This document shows, in pieces, positions 1 to 7,102 of a stretch of 10,053 nucleotides of DNA (within the stretch, counting starts at the first letter, position 1; the number at the start of each line of letters is the position of its first letter). Below the pieces are notes generated by a model. The model saw only the letters and a program-made list of their open reading frames with translations. It was not told the DNA's origin and searched no databases. A program made the translations under genes and the position numbers. The DNA comes from Oleispira sp051275515 (GTDB taxonomy: Bacteria > Pseudomonadota > Gammaproteobacteria > Pseudomonadales > Oceanobacteraceae): the NCBI GenBank assembly GCA_051275515.1, contig JBNMOT010000124.1:1-10053 (forward strand), given 5' to 3'.

Positions 1-104
1 TCACGAGTAACTGTCTCACCTGCCAAAGCGAATAGGCTGATCATTTTTGAATCGCTAAAATTAAAGGTATAGCGAATGCGGCGTAATACATCGTTATTAG
101 TCAC
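1..104 (-). CDS. yehS: YehS-like DUF1456 family protein, N-terminal fragment (runs off left edge)
   Basis: Only the first 34 codons are present; the gene continues past base 1. The translation begins MTNNDVLRRIRYTFNFSD and goes on to an ALAGETVTR segment. This resembles the start of E. coli YehS (N-D-V-L-R..-R-Y, then a K-L-G-G..V-type turn), a DUF1456 protein of unknown biochemical role. The GTG at 104-102 is chosen because the frame is closed by a TGA six codons upstream, no ATG or other usable start lies between, and the family similarity begins right at this point. A GAG about 9 nt upstream is a weak ribosome site. An extended -10 box lies at 143-151. The similarity is recalled from the family rather than searched, and only the N-terminus can be judged. 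Confidence 0.7.
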   Translation of the reverse strand, partial: MTNNDVLRRIRYTFNFSDSKMISLFALAGETVTR

Positions 105-142
105 GGTGTTATTCTCAAGAAGTCAAAAATTGTTAATAATGG

Positions 143-151
143 ATTCTAGCA
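143..151 (-). promoter_or_regulatory. Extended -10 promoter candidate for the yehS-like gene
   Basis: On the minus strand the sequence reads TGCTAGAAT, an extended -10 element (TG-N-TAGAAT, five of six matches to TATAAT). No good -35 box stands 17 bp upstream, as is common for extended -10 promoters. Transcription would begin near 136, giving a leader of about 30 nt before the GTG at 104. This is a sequence match only. Confidence 0.4.
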
Positions 152-293
152 GATTTCGGTGATTATTATTGAGCAAAATTTTGATGGGCAATGAGGTACC
201 GTCAAAATAGTGTATAGCGTGGGATCAAACGGCGTGGTGTATTTCCTTTTATATCACGGCGTCGCTATCAAATGTCTGTTCTAAACGCAGGCA

Positions 294-977
294 TTAAACA
301 GAGTTATCGCCCACGCTATAAGCAATGGTTAGGCTAATTTCTTGCAGTGATAAACCACTTTCTTTTTGCATGTCATTAAAAAAAGCCTGTGCGGCTTTTA
401 ACGATTTCTTAGATTGCAGGCCACCGTCAATAATTTCGTTCGCGCGCAAGTAAGCTTCAACATCACGAGATAGCAAAAATGTATCTTTTCCCAATTGGCG
501 TAACGTATACGGCCCCGTATTACCGCCCAAACGAGCGCCGTGCTTTTTAAGCCAAGCCCACAAGCCAATAATGTCATCCGCCGGCCATTCAGCTACCAGC
601 TGATTAAAAGGTTTACCTTCATCTTTGGCTGCAAAGTGAATCATTGAGGCATTCGCGGGCACGGTTTTCACTTTATTGTAATTTCTCACAATTCGTTCAT
701 CAGTAGATTTTTCTTCTAGCATCTCGGGTGGCATCATCAATAATTTCTTAATGTTGAAGTTCCAAAATACCTCACGAAAACCCGGCCACTTCTTATTGAT
801 AACCGACCAATAAAAGCCACTCTGAAAAATCTTGCGAGTAAATTCTTCTAACCACTCATCATCAGAGACTTTCAATAACTGCTTAGGGGTTAATGGCTTA
901 TAGACAATCGAAGCCAATGCAGCTTTACCACCCTTACGCTTAACAGCACGTTGTTGAATATCAAAAAATGTTTCCAT
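294..977 (-). CDS. DNA-3-methyladenine glycosylase I (Tag) family protein, divergent
   Basis: This 227-residue protein resembles Tag-family base-excision glycosylases. Counting from the chosen start, the block near residues 50-75 (F-Q-S-G-F-Y-W-S-V-I-N-K-K-W, then F..VFWNFN) aligns with the E. coli Tag segment around Glu38-Trp46. It is followed by P-E-M-L and IVRNYNKVK...NA, matching the Tag IIRH..KI...NA region. Tag removes 3-methyladenine from alkylated DNA in the cytoplasm. Two oddities: the position aligned with Tag Glu38 is lysine, and the Cys/His zinc ligands at the two ends of classical Tag are absent. It may be a subfamily with another substrate. The ATG at 977 is preferred because GGAGA lies just upstream; an ATG six codons earlier (995) has no ribosome site. 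Its stop lies 190 bp from the yehS-like start on the same strand. Confidence 0.75.
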   Translation of the reverse strand: METFFDIQQRAVKRKGGKAALASIVYKPLTPKQLLKVSDDEWLEEFTRKIFQSGFYWSVINKKWPGFREVFWNFNIKKLLMMPPEMLEEKSTDERIVRNYNKVKTVPANASMIHFAAKDEGKPFNQLVAEWPADDIIGLWAWLKKHGARLGGNTGPYTLRQLGKDTFLLSRDVEAYLRANEIIDGGLQSKKSLKAAQAFFNDMQKESGLSLQEISLTIAYSVGDNSV

Positions 978-1091
978 GAGGTCTCCACGAGCCATGTTTA
1001 ATAAGCAAAAAGACGATTTTTAAAACATCTTAAAGTAATTCGTTTTAAGGAAATAGAGCAGGTTAATCATTTTAATAGAATAATCTGTTGC

Positions 1092-1136
1092 AAAAAAAAA
1101 CCCTGTTAAATTATCATTGCTGACACTTTTACAGGG
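1092..1136 (-). terminator. Rho-independent terminator of fadE
   Basis: Read on the minus strand, a 10-bp stem (CCCTGTAAAA pairing with TTTAACAGGG, one mismatch, arms 1127-1136 and 1101-1110) encloses a 16-nt loop and is followed at once by nine T residues (A run at 1092-1100). It lies 27 bp past the fadE stop, so it ends that transcript before the glycosylase gene, which therefore probably has its own promoter in 978-1091. Confidence 0.88.
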
Positions 1137-1163
1137 CTTAGAATGTATTGAAAAAACCGTTAC

Positions 1164-3671
1164 TTAAGAAACGTCTTTAATTTTTTTAGCGGCTGTTTTT
1201 TTAGCAGGCTTCTTTGCAACTTTAGTTTTCTGTTCTGCAACATCGTGCTTAATAGAAACAGGACCTAGGCCTTCAAGAGGAAAATGATCAACGTTAACCA
1301 TTTCTAAAACATCTACTTCAAAAGCAATCATGAAGTCGGCTTCGTCTTGGGTAAGTACGCCCATTGTTACGCCATCGGTGATGCGATTTTCAATGGTTAG
1401 ATTCGACTCATCGTATTTCCCTGCTTTCAATGCAATACCAATCTTCTTATAGATCGGATCAGCTTGGTCAACACGCGCTAACAATGAATCGTACTTGAAC
1501 ATTGGGTTGCGACCGTTATCACCACGGTAAGTACCCGTGATCAAACGCTCACGTGTTGCGGTTGCCGATGTTGTTAAGTCAACAATCTTAGCCACAAGCT
1601 TATCGCTTGGCTTAGCCGCACTGCGACCTAAAGGCATCGTCAATGCGCGCACTAACCAACCAACAGGACGAGCTGGCAAGTTCTTAGTGAAACCATCTAA
1701 TGCTTCTTCGAATTCAGAGAACAACTTAGCCATAGCGTATTCTACCAAGGGTAAATCATCTTTCTGGCGACCTTGATCTTCCCAATGCTTTAACGTCATT
1801 GACGCTAAGTACAATTTAGAAAGCATGTCAGCCAAGCGTGCAGAGATCAGTTCACGGAACTTCAACGTGCCACCTAAAGAGAACATCGCCATATCAACAC
1901 ATAAAGCGAAACTCGCAGAGTAACGGTTGATCTGCTTGTAATACTTCTTCGTTGGACCAGAAGCCGGAACAGAAGTGAACGCCGCGTTGGTTGTGCTCAA
2001 GACAAAAGAGCGTGCCATGTTTGAAAAGATGAAACCAAAGTGGCTGAATAATGCTTTATCAAACGCTTTAATATCATTGGTTTTTGCGGCATTCATTTCA
2101 GGTAAAACATATGGGTGACAACGAATCGCACCCTGACCAAATGTGATCATAGTACGAGTAAGAATGTTGGCACCTTCAACGGTGATCGCAACCGGCACTG
2201 AAGAGTAGCCTGATTCAACATAGTTACTTGGGCCACGACAGATCGCACTACCGCCGTGAATATCCATGCTATCAATTGCAATCTGGCGAGCCGATTCCGT
2301 TAAGTTGTACTTCAGGATTGCTGAAGGTACTGAAGGCTTTTCACCGTTATCAATCGAAATTGCAGTAACTCGTGCGGCTGCTGAGTTGATGTAAGAGTGG
2401 CCTGCGATACGCGCTAATGGCTCTTGCACACCTTCAAGTTTAGATATTGGAATACCAAATTGACGACGAATTCGAGCATAGGCACCTGCTGTAGCAATAC
2501 CGTATTTTCCACCGCCAGCGCCAGAAGAAGGTAGTGTAATACAGCGACCTACCGATAAACATTCAACCAACATTCTCCAACCTTGACCTGCGTTTTCGAC
2601 ACCACCAATGATAAAATCTAGAGGAATAAAAACATTTTCACCAAAAATAGGGCCATTCATAAACGGCGAACCGATTGGGTTATGACGATTACCAATCTCC
2701 AACCCTTCAAGGGTGCGTGGTAACAGCGCAACCGTAATACCTATGTCGCTTTTGTCGCCTAATAATTTATCAGGGTCAAACATTCGGAAGGCTAAACCTA
2801 CAACAGTGGCAACAGGAGCAAGTGTAATATAGCGCTTACTGAAGTTCATATTGAGACCAAGAACTTCTTTACCTTCCCACATGCCTTTACATACAACCCC
2901 TGTATCAGGCAAAGACGTTGCGTCTGAACCCGCGCGTGGGCCAGTTAAACCAAAACAAGGAATTTCACGACCATCGACTAGACGTGGAAGATAATGATTT
3001 TTTTGTGCATCAGTACCGTACTTTAATAACAACTCAGCAGGACCTAAAGAGTTTGGAACGCCAATAGTTGACATTACCGCGCTGGAAATACCGGAAATTT
3101 TTTGCAAAATAGCAGACTGTGCTTGAGCAGAAAACGCTAAGCCACCATATTCTTTTGAAATAATCATCGAAAAGAAACGATTGGCCTTGATGTAGTCCCA
3201 AAGTTCAATCGGCATATCACCGTTTTCTTTGATTTCGTATTCGTTGATCATCGAGCATAAAACTTCAACTTCATTATCTAAAAACGCCTGCTCGTCTGGA
3301 CGCAGCTGAGGATTTGGATGATCCAACAATTTGTGCCAATTAGGCTTACCTGCAAAAAGTTCGCCATCCCACCAAACCGTACCTGCATCTAACGCAGTCG
3401 ACTCAGTTTCTGACATTTCAGGCAAAATCTTCTTATAAACAGCAAAAATAGGACGAGTGATTGTATTGGCCCGAAAAGACGAGAGGCTCAATACACCCAA
3501 TACAGCAGTAAAAATAACAGATGTGACAATAAAACCGGTTGCTGCATCAAAGAAATAAGCCGCTAGGGTAATAGCGGCGGTTACTAAGGTAGAAACTTTC
3601 AAATTAGCTTTTTTATAAGCTAAACCGATTAATGCAATTATTAATAGCACGGCCCAAGTTGTGGTAGTCAT
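1164..3671 (-). CDS. fadE: Membrane-anchored acyl-CoA dehydrogenase FadE
   Basis: At 835 residues this matches FadE (E. coli about 814), the FAD-dependent enzyme that oxidises acyl-CoA to trans-2-enoyl-CoA in the first step of beta-oxidation. Two or three hydrophobic helices near residues 5-20, 28-41 and 45-65 anchor it to the inner membrane. The dehydrogenase N-terminal domain follows (about 90-235), then the FAD/substrate middle domain with GLTGPRAGSD at 241-250 and PDTGVVCKG at 255-263. The helical C-terminal domain has RRQFGIPISKLEGVQEPLARIAG at about 402-424 and a GGSAICRG segment. The last ~20 residues are a Lys/Ala-rich tail (KKPAKKTAAKK), probably disordered. The ATG at 3671 has AAGGGG five bases upstream. 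It is a single-gene unit between its own promoter region and the terminator at 1092-1136. Fatty-acid-responsive regulation is expected for the family, but no FadR or PsrA site is recognised. Confidence 0.97.
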   Translation of the reverse strand: MTTTTWAVLLIIALIGLAYKKANLKVSTLVTAAITLAAYFFDAATGFIVTSVIFTAVLGVLSLSSFRANTITRPIFAVYKKILPEMSETESTALDAGTVWWDGELFAGKPNWHKLLDHPNPQLRPDEQAFLDNEVEVLCSMINEYEIKENGDMPIELWDYIKANRFFSMIISKEYGGLAFSAQAQSAILQKISGISSAVMSTIGVPNSLGPAELLLKYGTDAQKNHYLPRLVDGREIPCFGLTGPRAGSDATSLPDTGVVCKGMWEGKEVLGLNMNFSKRYITLAPVATVVGLAFRMFDPDKLLGDKSDIGITVALLPRTLEGLEIGNRHNPIGSPFMNGPIFGENVFIPLDFIIGGVENAGQGWRMLVECLSVGRCITLPSSGAGGGKYGIATAGAYARIRRQFGIPISKLEGVQEPLARIAGHSYINSAAARVTAISIDNGEKPSVPSAILKYNLTESARQIAIDSMDIHGGSAICRGPSNYVESGYSSVPVAITVEGANILTRTMITFGQGAIRCHPYVLPEMNAAKTNDIKAFDKALFSHFGFIFSNMARSFVLSTTNAAFTSVPASGPTKKYYKQINRYSASFALCVDMAMFSLGGTLKFRELISARLADMLSKLYLASMTLKHWEDQGRQKDDLPLVEYAMAKLFSEFEEALDGFTKNLPARPVGWLVRALTMPLGRSAAKPSDKLVAKIVDLTTSATATRERLITGTYRGDNGRNPMFKYDSLLARVDQADPIYKKIGIALKAGKYDESNLTIENRITDGVTMGVLTQDEADFMIAFEVDVLEMVNVDHFPLEGLGPVSIKHDVAEQKTKVAKKPAKKTAAKKIKDVS

Positions 3672-3709
3672 AAAGACCCCTTATTTTTAGTTTAATGGTT
3701 TTAAAGTGG

Positions 3710-3727
3710 CATGCTTTTAATTGCATG
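3710..3727. promoter_or_regulatory. Inverted repeat at the predicted fadE transcription start
   Basis: CATGC at 3710-3714 and GCATG at 3723-3727 form a 5-bp inverted repeat around an 8-bp AT spacer. It lies directly downstream of the candidate -10 box, where a repressor could block fadE. The arms are short, so chance is possible, and the sequence matches no regulator I can name. Confidence 0.25.
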
Positions 3728-3728
3728 T

Positions 3729-3757
3729 TTTATATTAAAGAGGCGAAATAAGTACAA
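3729..3757 (-). promoter_or_regulatory. fadE: fadE promoter candidate
   Basis: On the minus strand, TTGTAC (3757-3752) and TATAAA (3734-3729) are separated by 17 bp. The -10 matches five of six consensus bases; the -35 keeps only the TTG. Transcription would start near 3721, giving a leader of about 50 nt to the fadE ATG. Confidence 0.4.
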
Positions 3758-3867
3758 GGGCACCTTTAAAAGGGCAAAGGAAAAACACCGAATAACCAAC
3801 CTCCTAATAGTATTTAAGCAACAATTGTTAAATGCTTCAACATCATACGAGCGTTTTAATTATTTGG

Positions 3868-3890
3868 ATTAGTGATCTCTGGTCACTAAT
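3868..3890. promoter_or_regulatory. Perfect 8-bp inverted repeat, possible operator
   Basis: ATTAGTGA (3868-3875) and TCACTAAT (3883-3890) are perfect reverse complements around the 7-bp spacer TCTCTGG. No T run follows on either strand, so it is not a standard terminator. Its size and symmetry suit a dimeric regulator. It lies about 200 bp upstream of fadE and 225 bp upstream of zorA, so the target is not evident. Confidence 0.4.
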
Positions 3891-4054
3891 AAGCTGGATT
3901 ACTCTGTACTTATTCCCATTAGAAGGCGGCAGACTTAATAGTTGTCTTTTGAAGTCTATTTAAATCGATGTTGGCGTAAAAAGACCTATAGATAATTACG
4001 TAATTTTTAGAAGATTTTATATGGTTAAAGACTATTTTTATTCCAACAAGGAAG

Positions 4055-4080
4055 AATGGCCTAGGTTGAACTAGGCTATT
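4055..4080. promoter_or_regulatory. Inverted repeat 35 bp upstream of zorA
   Basis: AATGGCCTAG (4055-4064) and CTAGGCTATT (4071-4080) are 10-bp arms with one mismatch around a 6-bp spacer. The repeat ends 35 bp before the zorA ATG, so it lies in the leader or over the promoter. It could be an operator or a leader hairpin; no T run follows it, so termination is unlikely. Confidence 0.4.
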
Positions 4081-4115
4081 AAAGACATTTTAAAATTTTC
4101 GTAGGGATATCTTTC

Positions 4116-5369
4116 ATGTTGGAGCAGTTCTCGCCGTGGACACTGGTACTTATCGCCATCATTACTATGTTGACGGTGTATTTTCACTTTTTCCATTATT
4201 CGACTAAAACGGTAGAGCTAGCGCCCAATATCCTGACAAGTATCGGTATTTTTGGTACTTTTTTAGGGGTCGCGCTGGGACTGTGGAGTTTTGATACCAG
4301 CGACATTCACGGCAGTGTGCCTAAGCTAATGGATGGTTTAAAAACAGCTTTTTGGTCATCTATTGCGGGCTTACTGGGTGCGTTAACGATTAAGCTGCGC
4401 AGCACTTTTTCTCAATCAGGGCGAAGAACTAAGCATCAAACACGCGCTGCCAGCATTGATGATCTTGATGCTTCCTTAAAATTACTGGCCGATCAATTTA
4501 ATCCACAAAATGCTGAATCAGTACCGGCCCTGTTGAAGAACCAACACGAAGATAACCAAAATGGCGTTGGCAAAATAATATATGTATTAGAACACTATGA
4601 AGAACGCATGGCTGATGCTAACGCTAAAGCGCTAGTGGAGGCGATTGAAGCGGTGATGCAAGATTTCAATGCCCGTATTAACGAGCAGTATGGCGATAAT
4701 TTCAAACGCCTTAACGAAAGTGTTGGCAAAATGCTGGACTGGCAAAATAATTATAGGGCTCAGCTTCAACAACTCACTGATGAACAAGAACGAACGGCTA
4801 GCTCAATGAAAGAAGCGAGTAACGCTTTCGAATACATGGTGAAGCATGCGAATGCCTTTAACGGCATTTCAGAATCGCTACAAGAAATGCTCAGCGGCTT
4901 AGACGCTCAACGCTCTAACTTAGAGGATCAGCTTGGCGGTCTCGCTGCGGTGGTTAACAATGCGGCAGAAGGGTTACCGCAGTTAGAAGAACGCATAGGC
5001 GCACTTACCACAGGTATTGCAAGGCAAGTGCATGAACAGCAGCGTTGGACAGTAGAGCATATTACTCATGCACAAGAAGGCATTCAGCAGCAGTTATCTG
5101 CGGTACTGGAAAACTCCAGTGCACAATTACAACAGCAGCAACAACTTACTCATCAACAACTTACGCGCATTGCTGAAAAGGTTGAGCGTCAGGTTGCGGT
5201 ATTAGACGATTCTATGGAAGAAGAGCTGAATAAAGCACTAAAATCTTTTGGTATGCAGCTTACTTCTTTATCAGAAAAGTTTGTAAGTGATTACTCACCT
5301 CTCACAAAAAAGCTGCAAGATGTAGTGAAGTTAGCGGAAGAATTTAAATCTTCTCAACCTTCTAATTAA
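4116..5369 (+). CDS. zorA: ZorA-like MotA/TolQ/ExbB family stator protein with long coiled-coil tail
   Basis: This 417-residue protein has a membrane helix at about 9-26 and two more at about 36-58 and 75-93. It carries the MotA/ExbB-type core LAPNILTSIGIFGTFLGVALG (36-56) and a helical segment with K-T-A-F-W-S-S-I-A-G-L-L-G (76-88). From about residue 150 the chain is heptad-like helix, with a Gln-rich part at 338-348 and an SLSEKFVSDYSPLTKKL segment near the end. In Zorya anti-phage defence, ZorA forms a pentameric inner-membrane proton-driven stator around a ZorB dimer, and its long tail signals into the cytoplasm. The order zorA-zorB on one strand supports this assignment over plain ExbB or MotA. 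The tail is shorter than I recall for type I ZorA (about 700 residues). Reading past the TAA would add 18 in-frame codons, ending 10 bp before zorB. The start has AGGG nine bases upstream. Confidence 0.85.
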   Translation: MLEQFSPWTLVLIAIITMLTVYFHFFHYSTKTVELAPNILTSIGIFGTFLGVALGLWSFDTSDIHGSVPKLMDGLKTAFWSSIAGLLGALTIKLRSTFSQSGRRTKHQTRAASIDDLDASLKLLADQFNPQNAESVPALLKNQHEDNQNGVGKIIYVLEHYEERMADANAKALVEAIEAVMQDFNARINEQYGDNFKRLNESVGKMLDWQNNYRAQLQQLTDEQERTASSMKEASNAFEYMVKHANAFNGISESLQEMLSGLDAQRSNLEDQLGGLAAVVNNAAEGLPQLEERIGALTTGIARQVHEQQRWTVEHITHAQEGIQQQLSAVLENSSAQLQQQQQLTHQQLTRIAEKVERQVAVLDDSMEEELNKALKSFGMQLTSLSEKFVSDYSPLTKKLQDVVKLAEEFKSSQPSN

Positions 5370-5436
5370 AAAAATATATTAGAAGCGCTAAGGCAGAGTG
5401 ATTTAACGAGTTTGAGTCCAGTTTAAGAGAAAGCGC

Positions 5437-6144
5437 ATGTATGAAAACGAACTAGAGCAACTAAAAGAACAGGAAGGGCACTGGGTTGCCGTGAGTGATT
5501 TGATGGCGGGATTAATGATGATCTTTATGCTCATTTCCGTTGTCTTTATGGTTGACGTAGAAACTGAACGTAATCGTATACAAGACGTCGCAATTTTATA
5601 CGATCACTTGCGCCAAGAATTGTATAATGATTTACAAGAGGAATTTGCTGATGACTTACCAACGTGGGGTGCAGAAATTGATAAAGATTTATCTTTTCGG
5701 TTTAACGATAGCGAAACTTTATTTGATAACGGCAAGTCAGAATTAAAACAGCAATTCAAAACTATATTGGCTGACTTTTTTCCACGTTATATCCGCATCA
5801 TTACCCAAGACGCCTACCACGATGACATATTAGAGATTCGTATCGAAGGTCATACCTCAAGCTTATGGCTCGGTGCTTATGATGATGATGATGCCTATAT
5901 TCGTAATATGGGTTTATCCCAAGCGCGCACCCGTTCTACTTTGGGTTTTGTAATTGGTTTAGATGAGGTAAAACACAATAAAGACTGGCTAAAACAATAC
6001 CTAACGGCTAACGGATTGTCATCAGCGAAAGTAATACGAAATGAACAGGGTATTGAAGAACCTGAGCGTTCTCGACGAGTCGAATTCAAAGTACGCACCG
6101 ATGCTGATAGCCGCATCGCCACCATATTAGATCAAGTACTTTAA
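5437..6144 (+). CDS. zorB: ZorB-like MotB/OmpA family stator protein
   Basis: At 235 residues this has a short cytoplasmic N-terminus, one membrane helix (about 17-39) beginning S-D-L-M-A-G-L-M-M-I-F, and a periplasmic OmpA-type peptidoglycan-binding domain (about 85-220). Asp21 at the helix start corresponds to the proton-carrying aspartate of MotB and ZorB. OmpA-like marks are the FRFNDSETLFDNGKSEL strand-helix (87-104), IEGHTSS (136-142), a G-L-S-Q-A-R helix (159-164) and E-R-S-R-R-V-E-F (210-217). In Zorya the ZorB dimer sits in the ZorA pentamer and anchors the motor to the cell wall. The gap from zorA is 67 bp, with an AGAGAAAG ribosome site near 5426. A GAT repeat gives Y-D-D-D-D-A at 148-153. 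It fits the DLM-type helix of ZorB better than MotB, TolR or ExbD. Confidence 0.88.
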   Translation: MYENELEQLKEQEGHWVAVSDLMAGLMMIFMLISVVFMVDVETERNRIQDVAILYDHLRQELYNDLQEEFADDLPTWGAEIDKDLSFRFNDSETLFDNGKSELKQQFKTILADFFPRYIRIITQDAYHDDILEIRIEGHTSSLWLGAYDDDDAYIRNMGLSQARTRSTLGFVIGLDEVKHNKDWLKQYLTANGLSSAKVIRNEQGIEEPERSRRVEFKVRTDADSRIATILDQVL

Positions 6145-6175
6145 CGTCAGCTGCTTTAGGTAAGGAAGATATGTA

Positions 6176-6649
6176 ATGCAGATAAAAGACTTTGACGACT
6201 TCGAGCCGTTTAAAAGATTACGAAAAAATATGGGCGCAGAAATTCTTGGTAGCTTCGAACTTTTTGATCCTGAAAAACAAATCACCTTTAGCGAGCGCGA
6301 GTTATTAGAATTGGGGTGTTTTGATGTGCCCAGTAATCGATTACGAATATTAAAAGATAAGACATTTGCGTTCAAAAATACTCGTTTATGGATAAGCTGG
6401 GCTGAACATGAAGATTATCATTTGGCAGGCTGTGATTTGGTACAAAAGCGTCGTCATAAAAAAGCTGATTTTATTGCAGGTTTGCATCAGCCAACTGATC
6501 AAATGGTCTGTTTAGATTGCTTACAATTATTGAAATTCGATGGCTTAGATGCGCGCCGTAGCCGACGCCTAGATTTGGCTGAAACAGTGCAAAAAGAATT
6601 TAAACTCACCGAATTTAAAAAAGCTTACCCGTTTTATCCTTTGGTTTGA
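6176..6649 (+). CDS. Unrecognised 157-residue protein, third gene of the zorAB-like operon, possible zinc site
   Basis: I cannot name this family. The gene starts 31 bp after zorB on the same strand with AAGGAAG as ribosome site, so co-transcription is likely. The protein is soluble, with no signal peptide or membrane helix. The N-terminal half is charged, with I-T-F-S-E-R-E-L-L-E-L (36-46) and SNRLRILKDKTFAFKN (53-68), which looks like two beta strands. The C-terminal half has H82-x3-C86, a basic Q-K-R-R-H-K-K run (90-96) and C112-L-D-C115, a plausible Cys3His zinc site, followed by a basic D-A-R-R-S-R-R-L helix (125-132) and an aromatic F-K-L-T-E-F...YPFYPLV tail. It matches none of ZorC, ZorD or ZorE as I know them. 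As the only extra gene it may be the effector or sensor of the system. The zinc site and nucleic-acid binding are inference. The segment from codon 41 on is repeated as a pseudogene at 8391-8726. Confidence 0.8.
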   Translation: MQIKDFDDFEPFKRLRKNMGAEILGSFELFDPEKQITFSERELLELGCFDVPSNRLRILKDKTFAFKNTRLWISWAEHEDYHLAGCDLVQKRRHKKADFIAGLHQPTDQMVCLDCLQLLKFDGLDARRSRRLDLAETVQKEFKLTEFKKAYPFYPLV

Positions 6650-6741
6650 CTGTTTAGATTTAGTCTTAATGTTATTGTCAGAGCAAGCGATCAGTTACAC
6701 ATTTTATTTACCAGTAATCAATCGCATCGATCTTTTTGATC

Positions 6742-7101
6742 CTAACTGTTAGGGGCGTATTGGTACGCAATAGTGAACATCATAATAAAAGAAAAGAGCA
6801 TCGAGATAGTATAAAATAAAGCAAGTTTTTTATCTTTGTTGCGCGCCAAACGCTTGGTTGCTTCTATATTAACAAGAGAGGCATGACGTTTGAGGTCGGG
6901 GAATACAATAATTCCTGCATATGCAACCATTCTTGCTCCAATGCCTTTATCCCAAACCGGAGGCTCTATACCTTCTTTCGCCATTTCTCGTTCGATATGC
7001 TTAACGCTAATACGGCCAAACAAAAACATAGCGATGGCCCATATAAGGAATGCAAAACCTCCAGTTATAAAAATAATATCTTTAGCAGTAATTTCATTCA
7101 T
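6742..7101 (-). CDS. Small membrane protein, putative immunity protein, copy 1
   Basis: This 119-residue protein has a membrane helix at about 8-30 and another near 93-112. A conserved core lies between them, starting F-G-R-I-S-V-K-H-I-E-R-E-M and including WDKGIG, AYAGII and SLVNIEATKR. The start at 7101 is chosen because it lies one base after the effector stop (7105-7103), mirrors copy 2 (start three bases after its effector), and gives a similar length. The frame stays open to an ATG at 7197, but that would overlap the effector by 95 bp and add 32 residues absent from copy 2. Translational coupling to the effector is likely. A small membrane protein directly behind an effector with a hydrophobic tip suggests immunity against a pore-forming toxin (inference). 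The core matches copy 2 closely; both ends differ. The palindrome CCTAACTGTTAGG spans its stop (6741-6753). Confidence 0.75.
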   Translation of the reverse strand: MNEITAKDIIFITGGFAFLIWAIAMFLFGRISVKHIEREMAKEGIEPPVWDKGIGARMVAYAGIIVFPDLKRHASLVNIEATKRLARNKDKKLALFYTISMLFSFIMMFTIAYQYAPNS

Positions 7102-7102
7102 A

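Larger units (their letters stand above)
3672..4115. other. Divergent intergenic region between fadE and the zor-like operon
   Basis: This 444-bp AT-rich stretch has no convincing gene. It holds the fadE ribosome site and promoter candidate near 3672-3757, a 10-bp palindrome AACAATTGTT at 3820-3829, a perfect inverted repeat at 3868-3890, an inverted repeat at 4055-4080, and the zorA ribosome site (AGGG, nine bases before the ATG at 4116). No plus-strand promoter for zorA stands out. The stretch marks the border between the conserved housekeeping genes on the left and the accessory genes on the right. Confidence 0.7.

Noticed and set aside
1537..1776. Plus-strand 79-codon open frame
   Set aside because: It lies wholly inside fadE on the other strand and has no family-like sequence or ribosome site.
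4116..6144. Flagellar MotAB or TolQR/ExbBD pair
   Set aside because: The long coiled-coil tail on the first protein, the DLMAGLMM helix in the second and the absence of tol, ton or flagellar neighbours favour ZorAB.
5895..6375. Two minus-strand open frames (76 and 82 codons) across zorB and the third gene
   Set aside because: They are antisense to well-supported genes and look like frame shadows with low-complexity composition.
6650..6741. Rho-independent terminator after the zor-like operon
   Set aside because: I found no GC-rich stem followed by a T run on either strand in this convergent spacer; only weak AT-rich pairings are present.
6741..6753. CCTAACTGTTAGG as an integron attC-type core site
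   Set aside because: It is a short palindrome with a one-base centre over the stop of immunity copy 1; no paired R'/R'' cores, no cassette spacing and no integrase are seen, and copy 2 lacks it.
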